Origin: Thermoplasmata archaeon
GTDB lineage: Archaea > Thermoplasmatota > Thermoplasmata > Lutacidiplasmatales > UBA184
DNA length: 7,874 nucleotides
Direction of reading: 5' to 3'
Assembly: GCA_030042815.1 (NCBI GenBank)
Contig: JASHYY010000112.1
Span: 1 to 7,874 of the forward strand
This document shows, one piece after another, positions 1 to 5,987 of this stretch. The notes below the pieces were generated by a model. The model was not told the origin of the DNA. It saw only the letters and a list, made by a program, of their open reading frames with translations, and made no database searches. The translations under genes and the position numbers were made by a program. Numbering within the stretch: position 1 is the stretch's first letter; every line of letters starts with the position of its first letter.

Positions 1-848
1 ATCGCCCGCGCCACGACGTCCCGGGGGGCGAGCTCCGCGTCCTTGTGCTGCCCGACCATGAACCGCTCGCCCGCGGCGTTCCGAAGGACGGCGCCCTCTC
101 CGCGGAACGCCTCGGTGATGAGGAACCGGGGAGCCCCTTCGCGCCAGAAGACGGTCGGATGGAACTGGATGAACTCCATGTCGGTCAGGAGCGCTCCCGC
201 GCGAAAGGCGATCGCCACGCCCTCCCCGGTCGCGACCGAGGGGTTCGAGCTCTGGCGGTAGAGGCTGCCCGCCCCGCCGGTCGCGAGCACGACGGGCCGC
301 GGCTCGAGGACCTCGAGCCGGTGGCCGTCCGCGTCCGTCAGGTGCGCCTTCGGGCCCTCGCGGTCGCCGGGCTCGAGCCGACGCAGCACGGTCCGCTCGC
401 GCACCTCGATCCCGGCGTCGATCGCCCGACGCTTCAGGGCCTCCTCGATCGAGAGACCGGTCGCGTCCCCGCCGGCGTGAAGGATCCGGGCCCGGGAGTG
501 CGCCGCCTCCCGTCCGAGGGAGATCTGGCCGTCGACGGTGTCGAACGGCACGCCGTAGCGCACGAGGTCGGCGATGCGCGCCGGGGCGTCGAAGGCGAGG
601 ACCCGGGCCGCTTCCCGATGCACGATCCCGTCGCCCGCGCGGATCGTGTCCTCGAGGTGCAGCGTCGGTGAGTCGTCGGGCCCGATCGCGGCGGCGATGC
701 CGCCCTGGGCGTAGCGCGTGTTCGACTCCTCGATGCGGGACTTCGTGACGATCGTCGGTCGCAGCCCGAGCTCCCGACAGCGGAGCGCGACGTAGAGGCC
801 GGCGATCCCGCTGCCGATGATGAGCGGGCGGCGGCCGGAATCGGGCAC
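1..848 (-). CDS. nadB: L-aspartate oxidase, N-terminal 282 codons (partial, cut by window edge)
   Basis: This FAD enzyme oxidises L-aspartate to iminoaspartate, the first step of de novo NAD synthesis; iminoaspartate then goes to quinolinate synthase NadA. Seen in the translation: a Rossmann dinucleotide motif GSGIAG at residues 12-17, NTRYAQGGIAAA at 43-54, HSRARILHAGGDATG at 117-131, the second FAD motif ATGGAG at 189-194, DMEFIQFHPT at 223-232, FLITEAFRGEGA at 242-253 and ELAPRDVVARA at 272-282. Glu114, His230 and Arg276 sit where E. coli NadB has active-site residues Glu121, His244 and Arg290, with the same 46-residue His-Arg spacing. The HSxxRILHA/GDATG block favours NadB over succinate dehydrogenase or fumarate reductase flavoproteins. 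The start is a GTG at 848; I see no in-frame ATG upstream, and a TATA element lies about 26 bases before it, which suggests a leaderless mRNA. The family is usually 470-540 residues, so roughly half lies beyond base 1. Confidence 0.93.
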   Translation of the reverse strand, partial: MPDSGRRPLIIGSGIAGLYVALRCRELGLRPTIVTKSRIEESNTRYAQGGIAAAIGPDDSPTLHLEDTIRAGDGIVHREAARVLAFDAPARIADLVRYGVPFDTVDGQISLGREAAHSRARILHAGGDATGLSIEEALKRRAIDAGIEVRERTVLRRLEPGDREGPKAHLTDADGHRLEVLEPRPVVLATGGAGSLYRQSSNPSVATGEGVAIAFRAGALLTDMEFIQFHPTVFWREGAPRFLITEAFRGEGAVLRNAAGERFMVGQHKDAELAPRDVVARA

Positions 849-869
849 GGGCGCGCGAGCCGGACCCTC

Positions 870-877
870 GGTATAGC
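870..877 (-). promoter_or_regulatory. TATA-box-like element for nadB
   Basis: On the minus strand this reads GCTATACC, an AT-rich island in very GC-rich DNA. Its centre is about 26 bases from the nadB GTG, the usual archaeal distance from TATA box to transcription start, so the mRNA would begin at or next to the start codon (leaderless). Seen: sequence and spacing. Inferred: promoter activity. Confidence 0.5.
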
Positions 878-901
878 AACTTCCCCCGCGCCCCGGCCGC
901 C

Positions 902-907
902 TATATT
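902..907 (+). promoter_or_regulatory. TATA-box-like element for the 934-2304 nuclease gene
   Basis: TATATT, in the context CCTATATTCC, is centred about 29 bases before the GTG at 934 and predicts transcription starting near 931. It lies back to back with the nadB element, their centres about 31 bases apart, so the 85-bp gap is a compact divergent promoter region. There is a conflict: a good ribosome-binding sequence, GGGGGAG at 922-928, would fall upstream of the predicted start site and could not be in that mRNA. Either transcription begins further upstream or the purine run is chance. Confidence 0.45.
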
Positions 908-921
908 CCGGTCGTCGACTC

Positions 922-928
922 GGGGGAG
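922..928 (+). promoter_or_regulatory. Possible Shine-Dalgarno sequence for the nuclease gene
   Basis: GGGGGAG ends five bases before the GTG at 934, ideal spacing for pairing with the 16S rRNA tail, and supports 934 as the start. It competes with the leaderless interpretation given by the TATA element at 902-907. Confidence 0.4.
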
Positions 929-933
929 CGACC

Positions 934-2304
934 GTGGAAGGGAGCAGCGGAGACGAGCCCTCGTGGGCGGACGCGGTACAGGTGACCGAGGACGCCGCGC
1001 TCGAGGCGGAGCTCGAGGCGCGGCGGGCCCGGCCCGGGCCGCGGCCCGCCGTCGGCGTGACCGACCTGGTCGCCCTGCGCCGGGGGTTCTGGCGGCGGAC
1101 GGGACCACCGGTCGAGGTCGCACCGGAGCGTCGCGAACGGATCGAATCCGGCCGCGAGCTGCACCGGCGGATGGAGCGGGTGATCGCCCCGACGGGCCGG
1201 TTCGAGGTGCGGGTCCGGCAGGATGGGCTCGTCGCTCGCATCGATGCGCTGACCGACCGCGCGATCGAGCTGAAGACCACGGCGGCGCCGGCCGACCCCG
1301 ACCGCGTGGTCCAAGACCGGCCGGACCAGGTCGAGCAGCTGGCGATGTACTGTGCCCTCGCCGAACGGGCGGAGGGGCGGCTCGTGACCCTCGTCGTGCG
1401 GGACGGGACGTTCGAGGGGGTGGTCACGCTCGACTTCGCGTTCCGCGGGCTCGCGGGGATCCGCGAGGAGATGGGCGCTCGGGCCGAACGGTTCCGCGAA
1501 TCCCTCGCCCGGGGCCGACCCGACGGGCTCCCCCGGTGTCGCTGGTTCGGGAGAGGGTGCGAGTATCAGGCGGGCTCCGTCTGCCGCTGCGACGGTTCCG
1601 AGCCGGAGGCGACCCCGGAGATCCTCGAGCGCGTCGAGCGGGTCGAGCCTCGGCCGGAGCTCGACCGGGAACTCGGCCCGCTCCTTCGAGCGGCACTGAC
1701 CCCGGCGACGCCCCCGTCCGTCCTCCGGTTCCGGGACCTGATCTACCCCCGCCGGGCCTTCTTCGAGCGGACCTCGCCCCCGAACGTCGCGGAGCCCCCG
1801 ACGGCCGCCCGGGAGGAGAGGCGCGACACGTTCCGCGCGTTGGTCGAGACCGTGGAGGAGGGCCCGGTCGGAGAGGTCTCGCGGCTGCCGTCGCTGGCCC
1901 CGGAGCCCGATGAGGAGGTCGCGGGGTTTCGGGACGCTCCGTTCCTCCTCAAGACCTCGCGGTCGAGGGCCCCCCTCGCGGCGGGGGACCTGGTCGCGCG
2001 ATCCCCCCAGTACGCGCTCGAGCTGGGGTTCCGCTGCGCGGTCGCCGGCCGCAGCTCCGGGCGGGTCTTCGTCGCCCGCGAGAGCCCCGGAGGCGCTCCC
2101 GGACCGATCCAGGCCTTCGAACTCTCCTTCGCGCCGGTGAGCGTCTTCGCCCGGCTCCTTCGTCTTCGACTGCGTCGCTGGGAGTCGGCGTTGCGGGACG
2201 GTTCGCCCCTCGGACTGGCCGCGTGCCCCGAGTGGATGTACGCCGACTGCCCCTACCGCTCCGAGTGCGGCTGCGGCCGCGAGGCCCCGCGCTCCCAGCG
2301 ATAG
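934..2304 (+). CDS. RecB/Cas4-like PD-(D/E)XK nuclease, tandem duplication with degenerate second copy
   Basis: 456 residues in two related halves. The first (about 40-219) has the superfamily pattern: GRELH with His77, RID with Asp104, IELK with Glu112 and Lys114, then QVEQLAMY with Gln135 and Tyr139, as in Cas4/RecB/Dna2-type nucleases that cut DNA with a divalent metal. It ends with four cysteines (202, 209, 217, 219), possibly an Fe-S or zinc site. The second half (about 264-447) repeats the layout: residues 264-283 match 40-59 at a constant offset of 224 (DL, RR, F, RT, PP), and it ends with cysteines 431, 439, 445 and 447. Its catalytic residues are gone: His77 aligns with Arg301, Glu112 with Leu338 and Tyr139 with Arg367; only Lys340 remains of ExK. 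I infer one active and one structural or DNA-binding domain in DNA repair or processing. No cas gene is nearby. The GTG start is supported by GGGGGAG upstream. The last 52 bases overlap the opposing GNAT gene. Confidence 0.8.
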   Translation: MEGSSGDEPSWADAVQVTEDAALEAELEARRARPGPRPAVGVTDLVALRRGFWRRTGPPVEVAPERRERIESGRELHRRMERVIAPTGRFEVRVRQDGLVARIDALTDRAIELKTTAAPADPDRVVQDRPDQVEQLAMYCALAERAEGRLVTLVVRDGTFEGVVTLDFAFRGLAGIREEMGARAERFRESLARGRPDGLPRCRWFGRGCEYQAGSVCRCDGSEPEATPEILERVERVEPRPELDRELGPLLRAALTPATPPSVLRFRDLIYPRRAFFERTSPPNVAEPPTAAREERRDTFRALVETVEEGPVGEVSRLPSLAPEPDEEVAGFRDAPFLLKTSRSRAPLAAGDLVARSPQYALELGFRCAVAGRSSGRVFVARESPGGAPGPIQAFELSFAPVSVFARLLRLRLRRWESALRDGSPLGLAACPEWMYADCPYRSECGCGREAPRSQR

Positions 2305-3218
2305 ATCGTCGCCGACGCGGTCGTCCGGAACCCGGTCGTATCGTAGAGCCGGCGGGCCGCCCGGTTCGACCGCGTGACCCAAAGATGCACGCTCGAGTAT
2401 CCGAGGGCCCAGAGGGCCCGGAACCCCCACGCGAGGAGGTAGCGGCCGTAGCCGTGGCCCCGGTCCGCCGGGTCGACCATGAAATCGAGGAAGGCGGCCC
2501 GGCGGGCCGTCTGCTCGGCCGAGAGGATCGCCGCCACCAGTCGCGGGGGGTCGGACGTGATGAGCGCCGTCGAGGCCTCGGGGAGGAACCGACCGAGGTT
2601 CCCGCCGAGGAGCGCCCGGAGCACCCGGTCGTAGTCGGCCGGGTCGCGGCCGATCAGGAGCTCGTCGGTCGTCCCGGCGAAGGCGCGTCGGTCGAGGTCC
2701 GCGAGCGCCTCCACGGTCACCTCGTCGATCCCGACGTGGACGAGGCCCGACGGGACGGGCGGGAGCGGCGCACCGTCCTCCGGCCCGAGGGAGCGCTCCA
2801 TCGCGTCCCGCTCGATGACCGTGGAACCGGGGCGCTCGGCGAGACGTTCGAGAAGCCGTCCCTCGTCGGCGGGGCCGAGTCCGGTGAAGCCGACGTCGAT
2901 CGAGCGGACCGCCGGGTCGAGCCCGTCGAGGAGCGCCGTCGCGAGGCGGAGCGCCCGCTCGGGGGCCTCCGGCCCGTCCTCGACATGCACGTGGCCGAAC
3001 GCGTCGAGCGTCCGGCCGGAAGCGAAGGCGACCCCACCGCCCCCGGCGGGCGGATAGTACCAACCGGGCTTGCGCCCGGCGCGGAGGTCGGCGGCGACCT
3101 CCTCGACCCACTCGCCCGTCGGGGCCTCCTCGCGGCGCGCGAGCGAGCGGCGCAGGAGCTGCGCCAGCTCGAGCAGCTCCTCCGCCGGGGCGCCTTCGGT
3201 CGGGTGCGGCGCGTCCAC
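2253..3218 (-). CDS. GNAT-family N-acetyltransferase with long N-terminal region
   Basis: 321 residues. The C-terminal part (about 160-310) is a GNAT acetyltransferase, which moves the acetyl group of acetyl-CoA to an amine. Motif A is clear: a beta strand, LDFMVDP at 244-250, then the acetyl-CoA pyrophosphate loop RGHGYGRYLL at 253-262. Motif B follows as VTRSNRAARRLY (281-292) and GF at 296-297. The first 160 residues have no motif I recognise; they could be a degenerate GNAT domain, since two-domain GNATs such as MshD are known, or a substrate domain. The substrate is unknown. The GTG at 3218 was chosen because it is the first start after the prs stop, 14 bases upstream, which implies co-transcription with prs. 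The reading frame stays open far upstream through prs, but that part is an out-of-frame shadow. The 3' end overlaps the nuclease gene by 52 bases tail to tail. Confidence 0.82.
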   Translation of the reverse strand: MDAPHPTEGAPAEELLELAQLLRRSLARREEAPTGEWVEEVAADLRAGRKPGWYYPPAGGGGVAFASGRTLDAFGHVHVEDGPEAPERALRLATALLDGLDPAVRSIDVGFTGLGPADEGRLLERLAERPGSTVIERDAMERSLGPEDGAPLPPVPSGLVHVGIDEVTVEALADLDRRAFAGTTDELLIGRDPADYDRVLRALLGGNLGRFLPEASTALITSDPPRLVAAILSAEQTARRAAFLDFMVDPADRGHGYGRYLLAWGFRALWALGYSSVHLWVTRSNRAARRLYDTTGFRTTASATIYRWERGASRPQPHSER

Positions 3219-3232
3219 GGCCCCGGCCCCGT

Positions 3233-4108
3233 TCAGGAAGGGGACTCCCGCCGGAGGATCTGGGCGATGTCGGGCGCGACCGACGCTTTCTCGGCCGGGT
3301 TGCCGAGCGTGTCGGTCGAGAAGACCTCGTCCGTCACCGCCTTGATCCGCTCGAAGGCGTCGCGCAGGAACAGGCCGTGGGTGCACGCGGCGCTGATCGC
3401 TCCGACTCCGTGCTTCTTGAGGAGCTTCGCGGCCTCGACGATCGTCCCGCCGGTCGTGATGACGTCGTCGATGATCACCGTGTGCTTCGCCTCGAGAGGT
3501 CCGGGAAGGCTCGCGGGAAGCGACAGCTCGACGTGCTCGCTGTCGATCCGCTTCTTCTCGAGCGCGAACCAGGGCTTGTCGAGCAACTGGGCCATCCGGC
3601 GGACCCGTTCGATCCCTCCCTTGTCGGGAGAGACGAGGAGGTCGATCGGGCGCTCGCGAAGCATCCGGGCGATCGCGGGGATCCCGCTCGCCTCGAACGC
3701 CGGCTTCGTGAAGTGCGAGAGCGTCTGGGCCGAATGGAGGTCGACCGTCACGACGAGGTCCGCGTCCAGCTCGACGTGGCGACAGAGGGCCCGTGCGCTG
3801 ACCGGCTCGCCCGGGAAAAACCGTCGGTCCTGCCGCGCGTAGCCGAAGTACGGCACGACGACGAACGTCCGCTTGGCCCCGGCCTCCCGGATCGCGTCCT
3901 CGAGCAGCAGGAGCTCCACGAGGTCCTCGTCGGTCCGGGTCGACTGGACGATGACCACGTCGTCCCCTTCCAGTCGGCCGCCGACGCGGACGTACAATTC
4001 CCCGTCGGGGAAACGCTTCGTGAACGGGATGCCGAACGGCGCGTTCCCGAGTTCCCGGGAGATCCGCTCGGCCAGGGCCGTCGAGGCGGTGCCCCCGATG
4101 ACGTGCAT
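3233..4108 (-). CDS. prs: Ribose-phosphate pyrophosphokinase (PRPP synthetase)
   Basis: This cytosolic enzyme transfers pyrophosphate from ATP to ribose 5-phosphate, giving PRPP for nucleotide, histidine, tryptophan and NAD synthesis. The 291 residues match the short archaeal form (about 285-290) rather than the roughly 315-residue bacterial one. Seen in order: FPDGELYVRV at 33-42, the flexible-loop sequence PYFGYARQDRRF, the metal-binding DLHSAQ, SPDKGG, and the PRPP-binding loop VIIDDVITTGGTI. The ATG at 4108 is the first start after an in-frame TAG just upstream, and GGAG lies seven bases before it. A CTTTAG element 36 bases upstream may be its own promoter; otherwise it could be read through from the signal peptidase gene, whose stop is 75 bases upstream. 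The GNAT gene follows 14 bases after its stop. PRPP also feeds the quinolinate phosphoribosyltransferase step of NAD synthesis, linking it loosely to nadB. Confidence 0.95.
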   Translation of the reverse strand: MHVIGGTASTALAERISRELGNAPFGIPFTKRFPDGELYVRVGGRLEGDDVVIVQSTRTDEDLVELLLLEDAIREAGAKRTFVVVPYFGYARQDRRFFPGEPVSARALCRHVELDADLVVTVDLHSAQTLSHFTKPAFEASGIPAIARMLRERPIDLLVSPDKGGIERVRRMAQLLDKPWFALEKKRIDSEHVELSLPASLPGPLEAKHTVIIDDVITTGGTIVEAAKLLKKHGVGAISAACTHGLFLRDAFERIKAVTDEVFSTDTLGNPAEKASVAPDIAQILRRESPS

Positions 4109-4140
4109 GGTACGTCTCCGCCGGGCGGACCGGACCCATG

Positions 4141-4148
4141 ACTAAAGC
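4141..4148 (-). promoter_or_regulatory. TATA-box-like element for prs
   Basis: The minus strand reads GCTTTAGT, close to the archaeal CTTTANA-type TATA box, inside the 75-bp gap between the signal peptidase stop and the prs ATG. Its centre is about 36 bases upstream of the ATG, predicting a leader of about 10 bases that would just include the GGAG at 4116-4119. Seen: sequence and spacing; function is inferred. If real, prs-GNAT is a transcription unit separate from the signal peptidase gene. Confidence 0.4.
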
Positions 4149-4183
4149 GTTGCGCGGCGGCCGACCGACCGTGGCCGAGGGAC

Positions 4184-5515
4184 CTACAGCTCGTCGTCGT
4201 CCGATTTCGGCGACGATTTCGGGGCGCGGCGGACGTGCGGGCGGGGGCGCCCGCGCTTCGACGAGCTCGGCGTTTCCTTGGCCGGAGGGGACTTGGCCGC
4301 TCGGCGGGGCGGTTCGTCGTCGTCCTCCTCGTCCTCGTCGGCCCGATGCCGGGGCGACAGCGACCGGAGCCAGCGGCGCCGTCGGGGCTCGCCCTCCTCC
4401 TCGTCCGTCTCGCGCCGCTCCTCGTCCTCCTCTCGGCGCAGCGGGGTCTCGATCCCCTCGGCGCGCAGGGCGTAGTGGATCCCGAACCCCAGCAGGATCA
4501 CGCCGGCGATCGTGAGCCCGAGGAACTGCCAGGACTGGGACGGGACCTCGGCCGTGTTCCCTTCGAGGAGGAGCTTGAAGGCACCGAACCACGGGATCAT
4601 CCCCCGCGCCACGCCGATCACCCACCCGGGTTCCACGAGCTCGCTGATGACCGGGACCGCCGCGCCCGACTGGTCCGGCGTGCCGATGCAGCCGCCGGCG
4701 CCGCAGACCACGTTGTTGTCCCCCATCGTCACGAAGCCGGAGTGGTCGCCGAGCGCCGGAGCGGAGAGGTCGAGCGTGACGTTCGCCGACCGCCAGCCGA
4801 TGCCCATCAGCTCGAGCGTTCCGGTGAGCCCGGTCGTCCCGCAGCCGTTGGCCGTTCCCGGCGTGCGGTAGACGGCGTCGGTCGCGGACCCGCACGGAAG
4901 GCCGTTCAGCTCGGGGGCGCTGTAGCTCGACGTTCCCGGGTTCCAGTCGAGATAGACGATCGCCCGATGGATGATCGGCGTCGAGCCGCCGCCGTTCGGA
5001 TGGTACAAGAGCACGTCCCCGTACTCGCCGTACGTCGAGTAGCCGGTCGTCATCCCGACGACATACGGCACGATGGTGCTCGTGTCGACCTTCTGGGCGA
5101 GCACGAGGTCGCCGGTGTTGATCAGGCCCAGGATGTCGTTCGAGCCGTGCTGCATGCTGTCGGACTCGACCACGAACACGGGGGGCCAGTTCTGGGTGAA
5201 GGCGAAGAGACCCACGAGGACCACGACGATGACGGCGAGCGCCACCAGCGGCTCGAAGTAGAGCGAGTCACGGGCCCTCCAGTAGACGGGGTGGCGCTGC
5301 CGCGAAAGCCGCTGGGCCCTCGACCGGGACCGGGGGGTTTCGGGCTCCTCGTCCTCCTCGTCGTCGTCGGGGCCTTTCCAGCGATGCACCGGGGCCGACC
5401 GGCGTTCGGAGGGCCGACGGGGTCGGGGACGCCGACTGCGCGGACGCGGCTCCTCCTCGTCCTCGTCCTCCTCGTCGTCGTCGTCCGGCCGGGACCCGGC
5501 ACGGGAGGGGGCCAT
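4184..5515 (-). CDS. Archaeal-type signal peptidase I (S26B family) with long charged tails
   Basis: This membrane serine protease removes signal peptides from exported proteins. Seen: catalytic Ser120 in VESDSMQ, then GDLVL; His183 in IIHRAI replacing the bacterial Lys; and Asp266 in MGDNN, the archaeal/ER Ser-His-Asp set. A membrane helix at about 88-107 precedes the catalytic domain and a second at about 329-350 follows it, placing the catalytic part outside and both tails in the cytoplasm. The tails are odd: the first 87 residues and the last 92 alternate acidic runs (11-22, 50-57, 361-376, 393-401) with Arg/Lys/Pro/Ser-rich stretches and look disordered. At 443 residues it is about twice the length of typical archaeal enzymes. 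The region between His and Asp is enlarged, and the external domain has four cysteines (208, 225, 271, 276), possibly disulfides. The ATG at 5515 was chosen because a TATA-like element lies 28 bases upstream. The catalytic identity is secure; the role of the tails is unknown. Confidence 0.92.
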   Translation of the reverse strand: MAPSRAGSRPDDDDEEDEDEEEPRPRSRRPRPRRPSERRSAPVHRWKGPDDDEEDEEPETPRSRSRAQRLSRQRHPVYWRARDSLYFEPLVALAVIVVVLVGLFAFTQNWPPVFVVESDSMQHGSNDILGLINTGDLVLAQKVDTSTIVPYVVGMTTGYSTYGEYGDVLLYHPNGGGSTPIIHRAIVYLDWNPGTSSYSAPELNGLPCGSATDAVYRTPGTANGCGTTGLTGTLELMGIGWRSANVTLDLSAPALGDHSGFVTMGDNNVVCGAGGCIGTPDQSGAAVPVISELVEPGWVIGVARGMIPWFGAFKLLLEGNTAEVPSQSWQFLGLTIAGVILLGFGIHYALRAEGIETPLRREEDEERRETDEEEGEPRRRRWLRSLSPRHRADEDEEDDDEPPRRAAKSPPAKETPSSSKRGRPRPHVRRAPKSSPKSDDDEL

Positions 5516-5536
5516 CCGTCGGGCTTCCCCTGCGGG

Positions 5537-5610
5537 CCGCTTAACGCTTGGGCTCGACGGGCAGGGTGCGCTCCCGGCGCCTCGCCCAGAGCAGCCGAAT
5601 CCTTAAGCGG
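5537..5610. promoter_or_regulatory. Divergent promoter region with mirrored TTAAGCGG elements
   Basis: An 8-base inverted repeat, CCGCTTAA at 5537-5544 and TTAAGCGG at 5603-5610, places the same TTAAG core facing outward in both directions. The left copy is centred about 28 bases from the signal peptidase ATG at 5515, right for a leaderless mRNA. The right copy, in the context CCTTAAGCGG, predicts transcription from about 5631, giving a 21-base leader before the ATG at 5652. I read both as TATA-like boxes. The shared GCGG flank could be chance in GC-rich DNA or a common regulator site. Nothing else is recognisable in the 136-bp gap. Confidence 0.4.
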
Positions 5611-5651
5611 CGGTCGGACAGAACGGCGGTCGAGAGGACCGGGCGGAGGCC

Positions 5652-5978
5652 ATGCGTCGTTTCGACGTTTCGAGGCCGAGGTCCTCGGCGATCGCGGGGT
5701 TCCCGGTCGACCCCGAGTTCGCCGTCCGTCCCGTCCGCGCGCTCGCGCGCGCCGACCCGTACCGCGTCTCCTCCCTCGCCTTGGGGTCCCTCGCAAGGAC
5801 GCACGTGGACCCCCCCTGCCACCCAGTGACCGGCGGGGCCCTCCTCGACCGGGTCGGTCTCGGGCGGCGGAACGGGCAGCGCCGCGGGGTGCGCGCGCCG
5901 GACGACCTCGCCGGCTTTCCCTTCCGGACCCGGGCGGGGGACGGCGGGCCGGCCCGGGTCCGCCTCTCGGGCGCGTAG
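5652..5978 (+). CDS. Hypothetical small protein (108 aa), unrecognised
   Basis: No known family was recognised. The case for a real gene is base composition: by hand count, GC at codon positions 1, 2 and 3 is about 78, 63 and 93 percent, the gradient expected of coding DNA in a GC-rich genome. The competing minus-strand frame would have positions 1 and 2 swapped and encodes a shadow-like Arg/Ser/Pro-rich product. The protein is basic and rich in Arg, Pro, Gly and Ala, with no membrane helix, signal peptide or metal-binding cluster; it has a single cysteine. GGAGG ends only two bases before the ATG, closer than ideal, and a TATA-like element lies about 47 bases upstream. The stop is nine bases before the membrane protein gene, so the two are probably co-transcribed. 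A structured RNA was considered and found less likely. Confidence 0.55.
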   Translation: MRRFDVSRPRSSAIAGFPVDPEFAVRPVRALARADPYRVSSLALGSLARTHVDPPCHPVTGGALLDRVGLGRRNGQRRGVRAPDDLAGFPFRTRAGDGGPARVRLSGA

Positions 5979-5987
5979 GGGCGGACG

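Noticed and set aside
934..2304. A CRISPR-associated Cas4 gene
   Set aside because: No repeat-spacer array or other cas gene is present, the cysteine layout differs from Cas4, and the protein is about twice Cas4 length. RecB/Cas4-like superfamily is as far as the sequence goes.
901..3111. 736-codon minus-strand open frame opposite the nuclease gene
   Set aside because: Low-complexity Arg/Pro/Gly product typical of antisense frames in GC-rich DNA; the plus strand carries clear nuclease motifs.
2253..3218. Mycothiol synthase (MshD)
   Set aside because: Only the general two-part GNAT layout is similar. No mycothiol genes are nearby, mycothiol is an actinobacterial thiol, and no substrate-specific residues can be assigned.
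4184..4201. C-terminal DDDEL of the signal peptidase resembling an ER retention signal
   Set aside because: Archaea have no KDEL retrieval system; it is simply the end of the acidic tail.
2253..4895. Very long minus-strand open frame covering the GNAT gene, prs and part of the signal peptidase gene
   Set aside because: Only its last 321 codons encode a recognisable protein. The upstream part is an Arg/Gly-rich shadow overlapping prs and signal peptidase, both of which carry intact catalytic motifs in another frame.
5450..5485. Triplet microsatellite-like run (GAC/GAG on the minus strand)
   Set aside because: It encodes the poly-Asp/Glu block of the signal peptidase tail with mixed codons, so it is explained by protein composition; repeat-length variation between strains was not testable here.
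5631..5970. Possible structured RNA (SRP RNA-like): GGAA next to GGGCAGC at 5869-5880, GGTCCGGAAGGG-like sequence on the minus strand near 5920-5933, and 7-base complementarity between 5631-5637 and 5963-5969 with the TATA element at the right distance
   Set aside because: The invariant SRP54-binding bases of helix 8 are wrong on both strands: the CAGG strand and the AGCA bulge are missing, and the plus-strand GGAA loop has no closing pair. Codon-position GC (about 78/63/93 percent) instead supports a protein gene. An Infernal scan against Rfam SRP and RNase P models would settle it; a significant hit would overturn the CDS call.
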